Origin: Burkholderia sp. 9120
Lineage (GTDB): Bacteria; Pseudomonadota; Gammaproteobacteria; Burkholderiales; Burkholderiaceae
Direction: 5' to 3'
Length of the DNA stretch: 64,000 bases
NCBI RefSeq assembly: GCF_000745015.1
Contig: NZ_JQNA01000002.1
Coordinates: 5,146,001-5,210,000, forward strand
Shown here: piece after piece, positions 55,427-64,000 of the stretch
Numbering within the stretch: the stretch's first letter is position 1
How the letters are laid out: each line of letters begins with the position of its first letter
Position numbers and translations under genes: made by a program
The notes under the pieces: generated by a model
What the model was told of the DNA's origin: nothing
The model's database searches: none
What the model saw: the letters and a program-made list of their open reading frames with translations, nothing else

Positions 55427-55840
55427 AGCGCTGGCGTCGATAAAAAAACCAACCCGCCCATTCCGGTCCGGACGGTTGCCGATTCAACGATCGACCACCG
55501 TCCGGACCTGTCGGGAATGAGCCCGGCTTCCCCGTACAACGTTCAACACACCCGCGACGCGTTATCTGTCCTGCATCGCTTGGCTCCATTGCCGGCCGTT
55601 CACCCAGGCTCGTACAACGGCACTGCCCTCCCTGCACACGCACCCCGTGTCCCAACCGCCCGGCGCTCACACTCGCCGCGCCGGCCTTGTCCATCATGAC
55701 GCCGCCGCCCGCAGCCCCGGGCTCTGCAGCCATATACGCGGAGCCCGCCGCAATGGATGCACGCGCCGGCAAAAAAACCCGCATATAAGACAGCGGCGAA
55801 ATTGAGTAACATAGGCCCGCACGCCAACCTATCTCTTTCC
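55427..55840. other. Intergenic region before the ECF sigma factor gene
   Basis: 414 bases. It contains a large near-perfect inverted repeat (55459-55519), then a stretch of low information before the sigma factor. The sigma frame is open back to an ATG at 55757, so part of this may be translated. Confidence 0.5.
55465..55508. repeat. Inverted repeat after the dehydratase gene
   Basis: Perfect 12-bp arms GGTCCGGACGGT (55465-55476) and ACCGTCCGGACC (55497-55508), 20-base loop. Outer bases CATTCC and GGGAATG extend the stem to 55459-55519 past a bulge. No U-tract in the expected place. Confidence 0.7.
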
Positions 55841-56410
55841 ATGACCGCCAATCCTCGAGAATTAACGCCGGAAACCCTTGCCGAGCTGCTCGAACGTGTT
55901 GCCAAAGAAGACGCGGCGGCATTACGAGAGTTATATGATCTCGCCGCCCCGAAACTGTTTGGCCTCGCGCTCCGTATATTGAGCAAGCACGAGTGGGCAG
56001 AAGAAGTTTTGCAGGACAGCTTCGTCAACATCTGGCGCTTTGCCGGCGACTATAGCCGCGCACTGTCCGCCCCGATGACGTGGATGTCGGCAATTGTCCG
56101 AAACCGTGCTCTCGATCACCTGCGGCGGGTCAACAAGCAGGAAACAGAATGGAGCGATGCGTTGGACGATCTCGTGGCAACCGGCGATCCGGATCCCGAA
56201 GCGCTGACCGCGGTCAGCCTGCAGGCACGTTTGCTGGCCGGCTGCATGCAGCAGCTGGAACCGGCGCAGCGACAGGCGGTAGCCCTCGCCTACCTGCGCG
56301 ATCAGAGCCATAGCGAGATCGCCGACGTGCTGACGGTGCCGCTCGGCACCATCAAATCCTGGATCAGGCGCGGCCTGGCCAAGCTGAAAACCTGTCTGGG
56401 AGGCGAGTGA
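55841..56410 (+). CDS. ECF RNA polymerase sigma factor (SigK-like)
   Basis: 189 residues from ATG 55841. Region 2: AAALRELYDLAAPKLFGLAL, then WAEEVLQDSFVNIWRFAGDY. Region 4: LEPAQRQAVALAYLRDQSHS and IADVLTVPLGTIKSWIRRGL. Neither start has a strong ribosome-binding site; ATG 55757 is in frame and would add 28 residues. The stop overlaps the start of the next gene in the sequence TGATG, so sigma and anti-sigma factor are translationally coupled. Signal sensed is not known. Confidence 0.92.
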   Translation: MTANPRELTPETLAELLERVAKEDAAALRELYDLAAPKLFGLALRILSKHEWAEEVLQDSFVNIWRFAGDYSRALSAPMTWMSAIVRNRALDHLRRVNKQETEWSDALDDLVATGDPDPEALTAVSLQARLLAGCMQQLEPAQRQAVALAYLRDQSHSEIADVLTVPLGTIKSWIRRGLAKLKTCLGGE

Positions 56411-57192
56411 TGAACCTGCATCGCTATCCTCAGCTGGTCGATCTGCTGGCCGCCGAATACGTGCTCGGCACGCTGCGCGGCGGCGCCCGGCGCCGCTTCC
56501 AGTTGTACGCGGAACACGACACGACCGTGCGCAAAGCCGTCGACGAATGGCAGCGGCGCATCTCGCCGATGGCCGAACTCGCGGAACCGCGCATGCCGCC
56601 GGCGGAAGTGTGGCAAGCCATCGAACGTCGTCTCGGGCTGACCGCCACACGTGAAGCGGCACGGCCGCGCACCGTGGTCGAAACCCCGGTGCGGCCGTCG
56701 CGCAGCATCTTCGAGAACCTCGCGTTCTGGCGCGGCTGGGCGCTCGGCGTGACCGGACTCGCCGCGGTTGCGGTGGTGGTCGCGGTGCGCTCGCTGTTGC
56801 CGTCCGCTGCCACGCCCGCCACGGCGCCGGTCGTCGCGCAACAGCCCGAAACCGCTGTTTCGCATGTCGCCGTGCTGAATAACAAGGACTCGCATCCGGT
56901 CATGCTGGTCGCGTGGGACGAAGCGCATTCCACGATGACGCTGCATCCGCTCGGCAATGTCGATTTGCCCGCCGGCCGTGCGATGGAATTGTGGGGCATC
57001 CCGGCGAGCGGCCATCCGGTTGCGCTCGGTATGCTGCCTGACAGCGCGAGCGGCAAGGTGCCGGCCGGTCTGCAGAAGCCGGAGAGTTATGCGGCGCTGG
57101 CGGTGTCGATCGAAGCGCCGGGCGGCTCGCCGAATCCGAATGCGCCGAGCGGTCCGGTGGTGTTTAGCGGCAAGCTGCTGCCGGTGTCCTGA
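56410..57192 (+). CDS. Anti-sigma factor (RskA-like)
   Basis: 260 residues. N-terminal cytosolic domain (LVDLLAAEYVLGTLRGGARR) binds the sigma factor; the membrane helix spans about 109-130 (GWALGVTGLAAVAVVVAVRS); residues 150-260 are the periplasmic RskA C-terminal domain (TMTLHPLGNVDLPAGRAMEL, GPVVFSGKLL). No zinc HxxxCxxC motif. Holds the sigma factor at the membrane until a periplasmic signal releases it. Confidence 0.9.
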   Translation: MNLHRYPQLVDLLAAEYVLGTLRGGARRRFQLYAEHDTTVRKAVDEWQRRISPMAELAEPRMPPAEVWQAIERRLGLTATREAARPRTVVETPVRPSRSIFENLAFWRGWALGVTGLAAVAVVVAVRSLLPSAATPATAPVVAQQPETAVSHVAVLNNKDSHPVMLVAWDEAHSTMTLHPLGNVDLPAGRAMELWGIPASGHPVALGMLPDSASGKVPAGLQKPESYAALAVSIEAPGGSPNPNAPSGPVVFSGKLLPVS

Positions 57193-57223
57193 ACGGGCGC
57201 CCGGTTGCCGCTACCCTAACCGC

Positions 57224-58513
57224 ATGCAGAGCTTTTACGAAGCCACCGTTACCCGCCCGTCAGGTTATGCGCCGCTCGACGGGCGGCGCAGCGTCAAGGT
57301 CTGCATCATCGGCGGCGGGCTCGCGGGGTTGTCCACGGCGTTGGGACTGGCTGAACGCGGCGTGACCGACGTCACGGTGCTCGAAGCCCAGCAGGTGGGT
57401 TTCGGCGCATCCGGACGCAACGGCGGCTTCGTGTTCGGCGGCTACAGTCTCGATTGCGCCGATCTGCTGAAAGCCCTCGGGCCCGTTCGCGCGCGTGAGC
57501 TCTATACGCTGACCACGGACGCCGTCGATCTGATGCGCAAACGTATCCAGCGCTACCCGATAGACTGCGACGCGACCGACGCCGGCGTGATCCTCGCCAA
57601 CTGGTTCGACGAACCGGCGCGCCTCGATGCGCAACGGCGTCTGATGCGCGACGCGTTCGGCGTCGAGTGGGAACTCGTGCCGGCCTCGCAACTCGCAACA
57701 CAACTCAAGACCGGCCGCTATTACGGCGGTCTGTTCGAGCGCAACGCGTTCCACTTTCATCCGCTCAAATATGTACTCGGTGTGGCCGCTGCTGCGGCGC
57801 GCGCCGGCGTGCGGATTCACGAGCAGTCGCCGGTAGTCAGTTTGCAGCGCGACGGCGCCGGGTTCGTCGTGCATACGCCGCACGGCGCACTCGACGCGCA
57901 ACACGTCGTGATGGCAGGCGGCGGCTATGCGCGCAAGGTCTATGCGAAGGTCGAGCGCGCGGTGCTGCCGATCGCCACCTACGTGATGGCCACCGAACCG
58001 CTCGGCGCCCGCCTGAGCGACGCGATCGACACCCGCGCCGCCGTCTACGACACGCGTTTCGCGTTCGACTACTACCGTCCGCTGCCGGACACGCGCATTC
58101 TGTGGGGCGGCCGCATCTCCGTGCGCGACCGCGCGCCGGACACCATCGCCCGGCTGTTGCGGCGCGATCTGCTGAAGGTTTATCCGCAATTGCACGACGT
58201 GCGGATCGAGCACGCGTGGGGCGGCCTGATGAGCTACGCGCGCCACAAGATGCCGCAAATCGGCCGCAGCGTGGACGGCGTCTGGTACGCGGTCGGCTTC
58301 GGCGGTCACGGCATGGCGCCGACCACCGTCTCCGGCGAACTGCTGGCGGCGGCGATTGCCGGCGAGCGGCCGGTGCCCGATGCGTTCGCCACCTTCGGCC
58401 TGACGCCCGCCTTCGGCGCGCTCGGTCTCGCGGCCGCGCAACTGACCTACACGGCGATGCAAACGCGCGACGCGCTGGCCGAGCGTCGCCGGCCGGCACG
58501 GTCCGCTTCGTGA
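57224..58513 (+). CDS. FAD-dependent oxidoreductase (DAO/PuuB-like)
   Basis: 429 residues from ATG 57224. The N-terminal dinucleotide fold VCIIGGGLAGLSTALGLAER is followed by the DAO/OrdL-type segment GFGASGRNGGFVFGGY and the C-terminal GVWYAVGFGGHGMAPTTVSG. This is the pattern of gamma-glutamylputrescine oxidase and related amine oxidases. Substrate unknown; an amine or N-methyl amino acid is plausible. Starts 31 bases after the anti-sigma gene, with which it may share a transcript by chance of position. Confidence 0.85.
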   Translation: MQSFYEATVTRPSGYAPLDGRRSVKVCIIGGGLAGLSTALGLAERGVTDVTVLEAQQVGFGASGRNGGFVFGGYSLDCADLLKALGPVRARELYTLTTDAVDLMRKRIQRYPIDCDATDAGVILANWFDEPARLDAQRRLMRDAFGVEWELVPASQLATQLKTGRYYGGLFERNAFHFHPLKYVLGVAAAAARAGVRIHEQSPVVSLQRDGAGFVVHTPHGALDAQHVVMAGGGYARKVYAKVERAVLPIATYVMATEPLGARLSDAIDTRAAVYDTRFAFDYYRPLPDTRILWGGRISVRDRAPDTIARLLRRDLLKVYPQLHDVRIEHAWGGLMSYARHKMPQIGRSVDGVWYAVGFGGHGMAPTTVSGELLAAAIAGERPVPDAFATFGLTPAFGALGLAAAQLTYTAMQTRDALAERRRPARSAS

Positions 58514-58607
58514 CGCCCGTCAATGCGCCATAGTTAGCGCCCGAAACCGTCTCAGGACGCCGTTTTCGCCATGCTAGAATGCGCCGTCACTGCCGCTCGA
58601 ATACACA

Positions 58608-59303
58608 ATGAAAAAGGGAAGCAAGGCCGCCGAGCCTGATACCAACGGCATCCCGTCGGACACTCCGCGCACCGACACGCGTCGCAAGTACGATCCCGAA
58701 CAGACCCGGCGCAATATCCTCGAGGTCGCGACCCAGGAGTTCTCCGCAATGGGCCTGACGGGCGCGCGCGTCGACGCGATCGCGGAACGCACGAACACCA
58801 CCAAGCGCATGCTGTACTACTACTTCGAAAGCAAGGAAGGGTTGTACCAGGCGGTGCTGGAAAAAGTGTACGGCGACATTCGCGCGCTCGAACAGGATCT
58901 GCACATCAGCGAACTCGACCCGGTCGCGGGCATGCGCGCGCTGGTCGAATTCACGTTCGACTATCACGACCGGCAGCGCGATTTCGTGCGCCTCGTGACG
59001 ATCGAGAACATTCACGGCGCGAAGTACGTCGAGCAGGTCAAGAGCTTCAAAGGCCGCAACGTCACCGTCATTCATACGATAGAAGATCTGCTCGCGCGCG
59101 GTATCGCGACGGGGCAGTTCCGCAGCGACATCGACGCGATCGATCTGCATCTTATGATCAGCTCGCTGTGCTTTCACCGCGTCGGCAATCGCCATACCTT
59201 CGGCGCCGCGTTCGGCCGCGATCCGTCGCATCCGCGCTTGCGGGCACGGCATCGCGCGATGATCGTCGACGCCGTGCTGCGTTTCGTGCGCAAGGAAGAT
59301 TGA
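58608..59303 (+). CDS. TetR/AcrR family regulator
   Basis: 231 residues. HTH at 30-75 (EQTRRNILEVATQEFSAMGL, TTKRMLYYYFESKEGLYQAV). A 25-residue basic extension precedes it. The C-terminal domain (EFTFDYHDRQRDFVRLVTIE) is of the kind seen in regulators near quinate/shikimate and aromatic genes. It faces the quinate cluster across a bidirectional terminator, so control of that cluster is plausible but not shown. Followed at once by a strong terminator. Confidence 0.9.
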   Translation: MKKGSKAAEPDTNGIPSDTPRTDTRRKYDPEQTRRNILEVATQEFSAMGLTGARVDAIAERTNTTKRMLYYYFESKEGLYQAVLEKVYGDIRALEQDLHISELDPVAGMRALVEFTFDYHDRQRDFVRLVTIENIHGAKYVEQVKSFKGRNVTVIHTIEDLLARGIATGQFRSDIDAIDLHLMISSLCFHRVGNRHTFGAAFGRDPSHPRLRARHRAMIVDAVLRFVRKED

Positions 59304-59322
59304 GGCAGGCAACCGTGCAATG

Positions 59323-59361
59323 AAAAACGGGACGTGGTGCAAACCACGTCCCGTTTTTTTT
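59323..59361. terminator. Bidirectional terminator between TetR and the quinate cluster
   Basis: An 11-bp stem (CGGGACGTGGT, 59328-59338; ACCACGTCCCG, 59343-59353), loop GCAA, with five A to the left and eight T to the right. Confidence 0.95.
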
Positions 59362-59405
59362 GCTGCTACGTGCTGTTATGTGCTGCTACGTCTTGCCCCT
59401 CGGAC

Positions 59406-60785
59406 TCAATCCACCAGCACGATCCGCTTGATATCGCCGACGATAAAGATGTACGACAGCGCGCCGACCATGGCGATCGCGCCGATAAACACCAGCGCGC
59501 CGACAAACGAACCGGTCGCCGCGACGATAAAGCCCACTACCAGCGGCGTGACGATGCCGGCCAGATTCGCGGCGAAGTTGAAAATGCCGCCGGTCACGCC
59601 GAGCAGGCCTTCGGGCGCGATATCGGACACCAGCGTCCAGCCCAGCGCGGCCATGCCCTGCGCGAAGAACGCCACCGACAGAATCACGATCACCACCGCG
59701 TTGCTCTCGACGTAGTTGGCGAGAATGATCGTCGACGCGAGCAGCAGGCCGGCGATGATCGGCAGCTTGCGCGCCACGTTCGCCGACTTGCCGCGGCGCA
59801 GCAGCCAGTCGGAGAAGAAGCCGCCGAACATCACGCCGATCGAGGCGGCAATGAACGGCATGATCGCGAAGAAGCCGATCTTGAGCTACGCCATATGGCG
59901 CTCGGTGGCGAGATAGGTGGGAAACCAGGTGAGGAAGAACACCAGCGTCGAGTTGCCGGCGAACTGGCCGAGGCAAATGCCGCTCAATTGCCGGTGCTTC
60001 AGCAGACGCCCAATCGTGCGCCATTCAAAGCCGCTTTTCGCGGACGCACCCGCAAGCGTCGCGGCGCTCACGTCTTTCTTTCGATGCGTAAGACCGCCGC
60101 CGGCTTCGATATAGTCGAGCTCCGCCTGATTCGCCGACGGATGATCGCGCGGCTCACGATAGAACGCCCACCAGACCAGGCCGAACACGAGCCCCACGCC
60201 GCCCACCACGAAGAACAGCGAACGCCAGCCGAACGCGCCCATCAGCATGAACAGGAACGGGCTGAAAAACGCGAGGCCGATGTATTCGCCGACCGTGTAA
60301 GTGCCGGTCGCCATGGCGCGTTCGTTTTGCGGGAACCAGGTGGCGACCACGCGGCTATTGGTCGGAAAACACGGCGCTTCGGAGACGCCAAGGCCGAGGC
60401 GGAACACGAACAGCGCGCCGATTCCGTGCACCAGTCCTTGTGCAAGCGTGAAGAGCGACCAGAAGGTCATCGACAGAAAATACGTGAGCTTGCTGCCGAA
60501 GCGGTCGAGAAACAGCCCGCCCGGAATCTGCGACGCCACGTAGCTCCACGAGAACACCGAGAACAGCAGGCCCATCAGCGCGGCGTTGATGCCGAGTTCC
60601 TTGGTCAACTGCGGTGCGGCGATGCCGAGCACCGTGCGGTCGAGATAATTGATCATCGTGCCGACCGCGAGCAGGCCGAGAATCTGGTAGCGGGCTTTCG
60701 AGCGGCGCGCGGTGCTTAGCGTGGCATCCCCCAGGGGAATATCCTTCGGGGCGCTCGCGGGGCTGGATGGGATCGGTTGGGGCAT
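59406..60785 (-). pseudogene. MFS transporter (ACS family) interrupted by an in-frame amber codon
   Basis: 460 codons in one frame from the ATG at 60785 to 59406, with a TAG at 59886-59888. The part before it (299 residues) has the first seven or so helices (MINYLDRTVLGIAAPQLTKE; FLDRFGSKLTYFLSMTFW), and the part after resumes in the same frame (LKIGFFAIMPFIAASIGVMF; GGIFNFAANLAGIVTPLVVG) with the remaining helices. The context RHMA-stop-LKIGFF suggests a Tyr codon (TAC) changed to TAG by a single base. A truncated first half is unlikely to transport. It is the quinate/shikimate-cluster transporter, downstream of aroE. A sequencing error or suppression are the other explanations. Confidence 0.8.
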
Positions 60786-60846
60786 GGCGTGTCTCTCTCC
60801 TCGGTCTGTTTATGGTCCTGTTTGTAGCGCGGTCGTGTGCTGACGG

Positions 60847-61758
60847 TCAGCGTTCGGTGCGGGGCAGCAAGGACTGGAAATGCGTGTAGACGCGCTCGGC
60901 GTCCGGTTCGAGTCCCGTGAAAATGCGCATGGCGTCGACCGCCTGATACACCGCCATGCCGCCGCCCGTCAGCGTGCGGCAACCCAGCGCTTCGGCCGCC
61001 TGCAACAACTCGGTGCGGATCGGGAAATAGACGATGTCCGCCACCCACAAATCGCGGTGCAGCAAGTCGACCGGCAACGGCAAGCCGGGCAGTTTCGCCA
61101 TGCCGGTGGGCGTCGCGTGAATCAGGCCGTTGGCTGCGGCCAGCGATTCCGCCAGCGAGTCCACCAGCGAATCGCCGGCGCTGACCGTGCTGGCCGGGAA
61201 GCGTTGCTGCAACTCGGTGGCGAGAGCGGTTGCGCGCGCGGCGTCCACGTCGAATAGCGTGAGCGCTTGCGCGCCCATGCTCAGCGCGGCATGCGCGACC
61301 GCCGCGCCGGCGCCGCCCGCGCCGAGTTGCACGACGCGCGCCAGCGACACGTCCGGCAAACCACGCTGGAAAGCGCGGGCGAAGCCGGACCAATCGGTGT
61401 TGTGGCCGATGCGTTTGCCGTCTTTGAATAGCACCGTGTTGACCGCGCCGAGGGCGCGCGCGTCGTCGGAGAGTTCGTCCAGCAGCGGAATGACCGCCTG
61501 CTTGCACGGATACGTGATGTTCAGACCGTTAAAGCCCATGCGTTCGGCAGCGAGCAACAGGTCGGGCAGCGCTGAAATATCGAGTTTCAACGCTTCCAGA
61601 TCGATACGGCGGTACACGTAGTGCAGCTCGAGCCGGCTGCCCTCTTCTTCATGCATCGCGGGACTCAACGAGCCGCCGATGCCCGAGCCGATCAGTCCGA
61701 CCAGATAAGAATGCGCCGAGGCCTGCGAGTGGGTTTGTGCGTTCATGGGTGAGTTCAT
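60847..61758 (-). CDS. aroE: Shikimate/quinate dehydrogenase
   Basis: 303 residues. [19 protein letters not shown] (22-40) binds the substrate; Lys86 in NITYPCKQ is the catalytic lysine; HNTDWSGF carries the paired Asp. The NAD(P) site reads [17 protein letters not shown], then LFDVD, where the Asp after the second strand suggests preference for NAD, as in catabolic quinate/shikimate dehydrogenases. Its ATG at 61758 overlaps the aroQ stop (ATGA). A biosynthetic AroE presumably exists elsewhere. Confidence 0.9.
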   Translation of the reverse strand: MNSPMNAQTHSQASAHSYLVGLIGSGIGGSLSPAMHEEEGSRLELHYVYRRIDLEALKLDISALPDLLLAAERMGFNGLNITYPCKQAVIPLLDELSDDARALGAVNTVLFKDGKRIGHNTDWSGFARAFQRGLPDVSLARVVQLGAGGAGAAVAHAALSMGAQALTLFDVDAARATALATELQQRFPASTVSAGDSLVDSLAESLAAANGLIHATPTGMAKLPGLPLPVDLLHRDLWVADIVYFPIRTELLQAAEALGCRTLTGGGMAVYQAVDAMRIFTGLEPDAERVYTHFQSLLPRTER

Positions 61759-62210
61759 TTAGCCGCCCTATTCTTGAGAATAGTCGTCATCCGTTCGAGC
61801 GCGAGCACATAGCCCTGCGTGCCGCATCCGACGATGATTGCCTCCGCCACCGCCGACACATACGAGTGATGCCGGAACGCCTCGCGCCGATGCACGTTTG
61901 AAATATGCACTTCGATCACAGGCTTTTCGATCGCCGTGAGCGCGTCGGCGATCGCCACCGAGGTATGCGTATAAGCCGCCGGATTGATCACGATGCCATC
62001 GACTTTGGCGCGTGCGGCGTGCAGCCAGTCGATCAGTTGATGCTCGGCGTTCGACTGGCAGAACTCGATCGACAGATCCAGCCGCTCGCCCGCATCGCGG
62101 CACAGCTTCGCGACGTCGTCGAGCGTTTCCGAGCCGTAGATGGCGGGCTCGCGCGTGCCGAGCAGATTGAGGTTCGGTCCGTTGAGGACCAGGACGGAGG
62201 CAAAACTCAT
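61755..62210 (-). CDS. aroQ: Type II 3-dehydroquinate dehydratase
   Basis: 151 residues from ATG 62210. Conserved: [20 protein letters not shown] with active-site Arg20 and Tyr25, [13 protein letters not shown], and [18 protein letters not shown] with the catalytic His. Interconverts 3-dehydroquinate and 3-dehydroshikimate. In this cluster it probably runs in the catabolic direction, feeding the dehydratase encoded divergently. Coupled to aroE by a four-base overlap. Confidence 0.95.
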   Translation of the reverse strand: MSFASVLVLNGPNLNLLGTREPAIYGSETLDDVAKLCRDAGERLDLSIEFCQSNAEHQLIDWLHAARAKVDGIVINPAAYTHTSVAIADALTAIEKPVIEVHISNVHRREAFRHHSYVSAVAEAIIVGCGTQGYVLALERMTTILKNRAAK

Positions 62211-62527
62211 GGCGACACCCCTGCAAAGTAAGACCTGAAGCTGCCACGCAATCGCGGCGGTTCTACAACGTGTACGAAGTGTGCGCGCATCCGTCGACGC
62301 CGTCATTCGGGGTTTCTACGAATTTGTACCATCTAGTTAGTTTGTATAAACTAGCGAAAACCGCGACTATGGTCGGCGATTCCGGCACACGAATTACTAT
62401 GACGAGTAACGGACTAGACCATTTTGCGCATTGCAACATGCGCGACCGGCCCGCTCGCGAGCCTATTTAGCCGGTCGTCGCCGGGCGTTTTTCAACAGCC
62501 GTTTGATTGTTTTTGCAGGAGCCGTTC
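62211..62527. other. Divergent promoter region of the quinate/shikimate cluster
   Basis: 317 bases without a gene, AT-rich around 62311-62360, serving aroQ-aroE-transporter leftward and the dehydroshikimate dehydratase rightward. It contains the operator candidates described at 62323-62354. Confidence 0.6.
62323..62354. promoter_or_regulatory. Direct repeat and dyad, candidate operator of the quinate cluster
   Basis: TTTGTACCATCTAG (62323-62336) and TTTGTATAAACTAG (62341-62354) are two copies with 11 of 14 identical and an 18-base period. The second contains the dyad TAGTTT-GTAT-AAACTA (62338-62353). A regulator such as the nearby TetR protein could bind here. Confidence 0.45.
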
Positions 62528-64000
62528 ATGCAACGTTCGATTGCCACCGTGTCGATCAGCGGAACCCTCGTCGAGAAGCTGACCGCGATCCAGGCGGCGG
62601 GCTTCGAAGGCGTCGAGATCTTCGAGAACGACCTGCTTTATTTCGACGGCTCGCCCGCCGACGTGCGGCGCATCGCCGATGATCTCGGACTGAAAATCAT
62701 GCTGTTCCAGCCGTTCCGAGATTTCGACGGTGTGAGCCCGGAGCGCCTCGCGCGCAATCTCGAACGCGCGAAACGCAAATTCGACGTGATGCACGAGCTG
62801 GGCACGGAGCGGATTCTGGTGTGCAGCAACGTCTCGCCGGACACCATCGGCGACGACATGTTAATGACCGACCAGCTCGGCGCACTGGCCCGCGCGGCCG
62901 AAGCCGCCGGTGTGATCGCCGGTTACGAAGCGCTGGCGTGGGGCAAGCATGTCAAGACCTACCGGCACGCGTGGAAGCTGGTGAACGCGGTCAATCATCC
63001 GAATCTGGGGCTGGTGCTCGACAGTTTTCACACGCTGTCGCTGAACGACACCGTCGACGCGATCGCCGACATTCCGGGCGAGCGCATTGCCTTCGTGCAG
63101 ATTGCCGACGCGCCGAAGCTCGCCATGGACGTGCTCGAATGGAGCCGCCATTACCGTTGTTTCCCCGGTCAGGGCGATTTCGATCTGGCCGGCTTCACCG
63201 CGCAGGTCGTCAAAACCGGCTATCAGGGCCCGCTTTCGCTGGAGATTTTCAACGACGGTTTTCGCGCGGCGCCCACCACGACCACGGCGGCGGACGGGCA
63301 TCGCTCGTTGCTGTTCCTCGAAGAGCAGACGCGCGCCGTGCTGGACGCGGAGCAACGACCGGCCGGCGATCTCTACCGTTCACCGGCCGCGCCCGCGCAC
63401 GTCGGCTATCAGTTTCTGGAGTTCGCGGTCGATCCCGCCACGCGCGCGCATCTGGTCGACTGGCTCGACAAGCTGCGCTTCCGGCAAGCCGGCCGGCATC
63501 GCTCGAAAGACGTGACGCTGTTTCAGCATGGCGCGGCGTCGATCGTGCTGAACGCCGAGCCGGATTCGTTTGCCAACGCGTTCTTTCAGCAGCACGGCTT
63601 GTCGCTGTGCGCGTCGGCGTTTCGCGTCGACGATGCGCGGCAAGCGTTCGAACGCGCCGCCGGCTTCGGCTATGCGCCGTTTTCCGGCCAGATCGGCCCG
63701 AACGAACGCGTGCTGCCCGCCGTGCAGGCGCCCGACAGCAGCCTGAATTATTTCGTCGATGAAACGCCGGATCAGCCGACGCTGTTCGAAGCGGATTTCG
63801 TCCTCACCGACGTCAACGGACCGGCCGAAGTGGGCCCGCTGGCGCGCATCGATCATGTTTGCCTGTCGGTGCCGGCGAATTCGCTCGACACGTGGGTGCT
63901 GTTTTTGCGCACCGCGCTGGGTTTCCAGGCCGAGCCGGGCGTGCTGGTGCCCGATCCGTACGGGCTGGTGCGCAGCCGTGCGTTGCGCAGCGGGGACGGC
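62528..64000 (+). CDS. quiC: 3-Dehydroshikimate dehydratase-like protein (QuiC type), cut by the window end
   Basis: 491 codons visible from ATG 62528, with CAGGAG seven bases before it. The first about 275 residues are a xylose-isomerase-like TIM barrel (MQRSIATVSISGTLVEKLTA; GFEGVEIFENDLL; GLVLDSFHTLSL; QIADAPKLAMDVLEWSRHY; LEIFNDGF) with the metal-binding His and Glu residues of AsbF/QuiC enzymes. The later part (from about residue 290) begins a 4-hydroxyphenylpyruvate-dioxygenase-like half (HVGYQFLEFAVDP; LARIDHVCLSVPANSLDTWV). Such fused proteins convert 3-dehydroshikimate to protocatechuate. The dioxygenase-like half is often a pseudo-domain. Confidence 0.88.
   Translation, partial: MQRSIATVSISGTLVEKLTAIQAAGFEGVEIFENDLLYFDGSPADVRRIADDLGLKIMLFQPFRDFDGVSPERLARNLERAKRKFDVMHELGTERILVCSNVSPDTIGDDMLMTDQLGALARAAEAAGVIAGYEALAWGKHVKTYRHAWKLVNAVNHPNLGLVLDSFHTLSLNDTVDAIADIPGERIAFVQIADAPKLAMDVLEWSRHYRCFPGQGDFDLAGFTAQVVKTGYQGPLSLEIFNDGFRAAPTTTTAADGHRSLLFLEEQTRAVLDAEQRPAGDLYRSPAAPAHVGYQFLEFAVDPATRAHLVDWLDKLRFRQAGRHRSKDVTLFQHGAASIVLNAEPDSFANAFFQQHGLSLCASAFRVDDARQAFERAAGFGYAPFSGQIGPNERVLPAVQAPDSSLNYFVDETPDQPTLFEADFVLTDVNGPAEVGPLARIDHVCLSVPANSLDTWVLFLRTALGFQAEPGVLVPDPYGLVRSRALRSGDG

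Overview
The window is GC-rich, gene-dense chromosomal DNA from a betaproteobacterium. Gene content points to the Burkholderiales, most likely Paraburkholderia or a close relative: many LysR regulators, sugar and aromatic catabolic operons, a DUF2322 protein, a long class A penicillin-binding protein, an S53 peptidase, KatG and a quinate/shikimate cluster. I see no rRNA, tRNA, CRISPR array, prophage or insertion sequence. Both ends of the window cut a gene.

Left part (1-16 kb): a truncated chemoreceptor; a HTH/receiver-like/GAF protein; a secreted hydrolase; a DUF2322 protein; a secreted beta-propeller protein; an AT-rich 760-base gap leading to a secreted S53 peptidase; a lipocalin-like protein; a divergent MFS/LysR pair; a DUF1330 protein; and a same-strand run of XRE, LysR, RidA and class V aminotransferase genes.

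Middle left (16-33 kb): three same-strand genes encode a cyclic-nucleotide-binding protein with a FliG-C-like tail, a MotA-like and a MotB-like stator protein. I consider this the most unusual system in the window. A divergent LysR/EamA pair follows, then a TonB-dependent receptor with its own ExbB, ExbD and TonB behind a Zur-type palindrome. Next come an LprI-like protein, a remnant of an amidinotransferase-like gene, a cupin, katG, a DUF1993 protein, an FAD monooxygenase, bacterioferritin, a FUSC-family membrane protein and msrA.

Middle right (34-50 kb): an 857-residue hybrid kinase of the CqsS/LqsS type with no synthase gene beside it; a complete sugar ABC operon with a GH42 beta-galactosidase, divergent from a LacI regulator over a perfect operator; a YcgR-type c-di-GMP flagellar brake behind a sigma-54 promoter; and an FrcBCA-like sugar ABC operon ending in a ROK regulator, with a candidate operator at its promoter.

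Right part (50-64 kb): a class A penicillin-binding protein; a LysR gene divergent from a probable L-2-keto-3-deoxyarabonate dehydratase; an ECF sigma/anti-sigma pair; an FAD oxidoreductase; a TetR regulator; and a quinate/shikimate cluster. In that cluster the MFS transporter gene is interrupted by an in-frame amber codon, while aroE and aroQ overlap and a 3-dehydroshikimate dehydratase-like gene runs divergently off the right end.

Flagellar or motility functions recur (chemoreceptor, second stator set, YcgR), but no structural flagellar genes lie in the window. Several gene ends carry perfect hairpins without a U-tract, which are listed separately from the canonical terminators.
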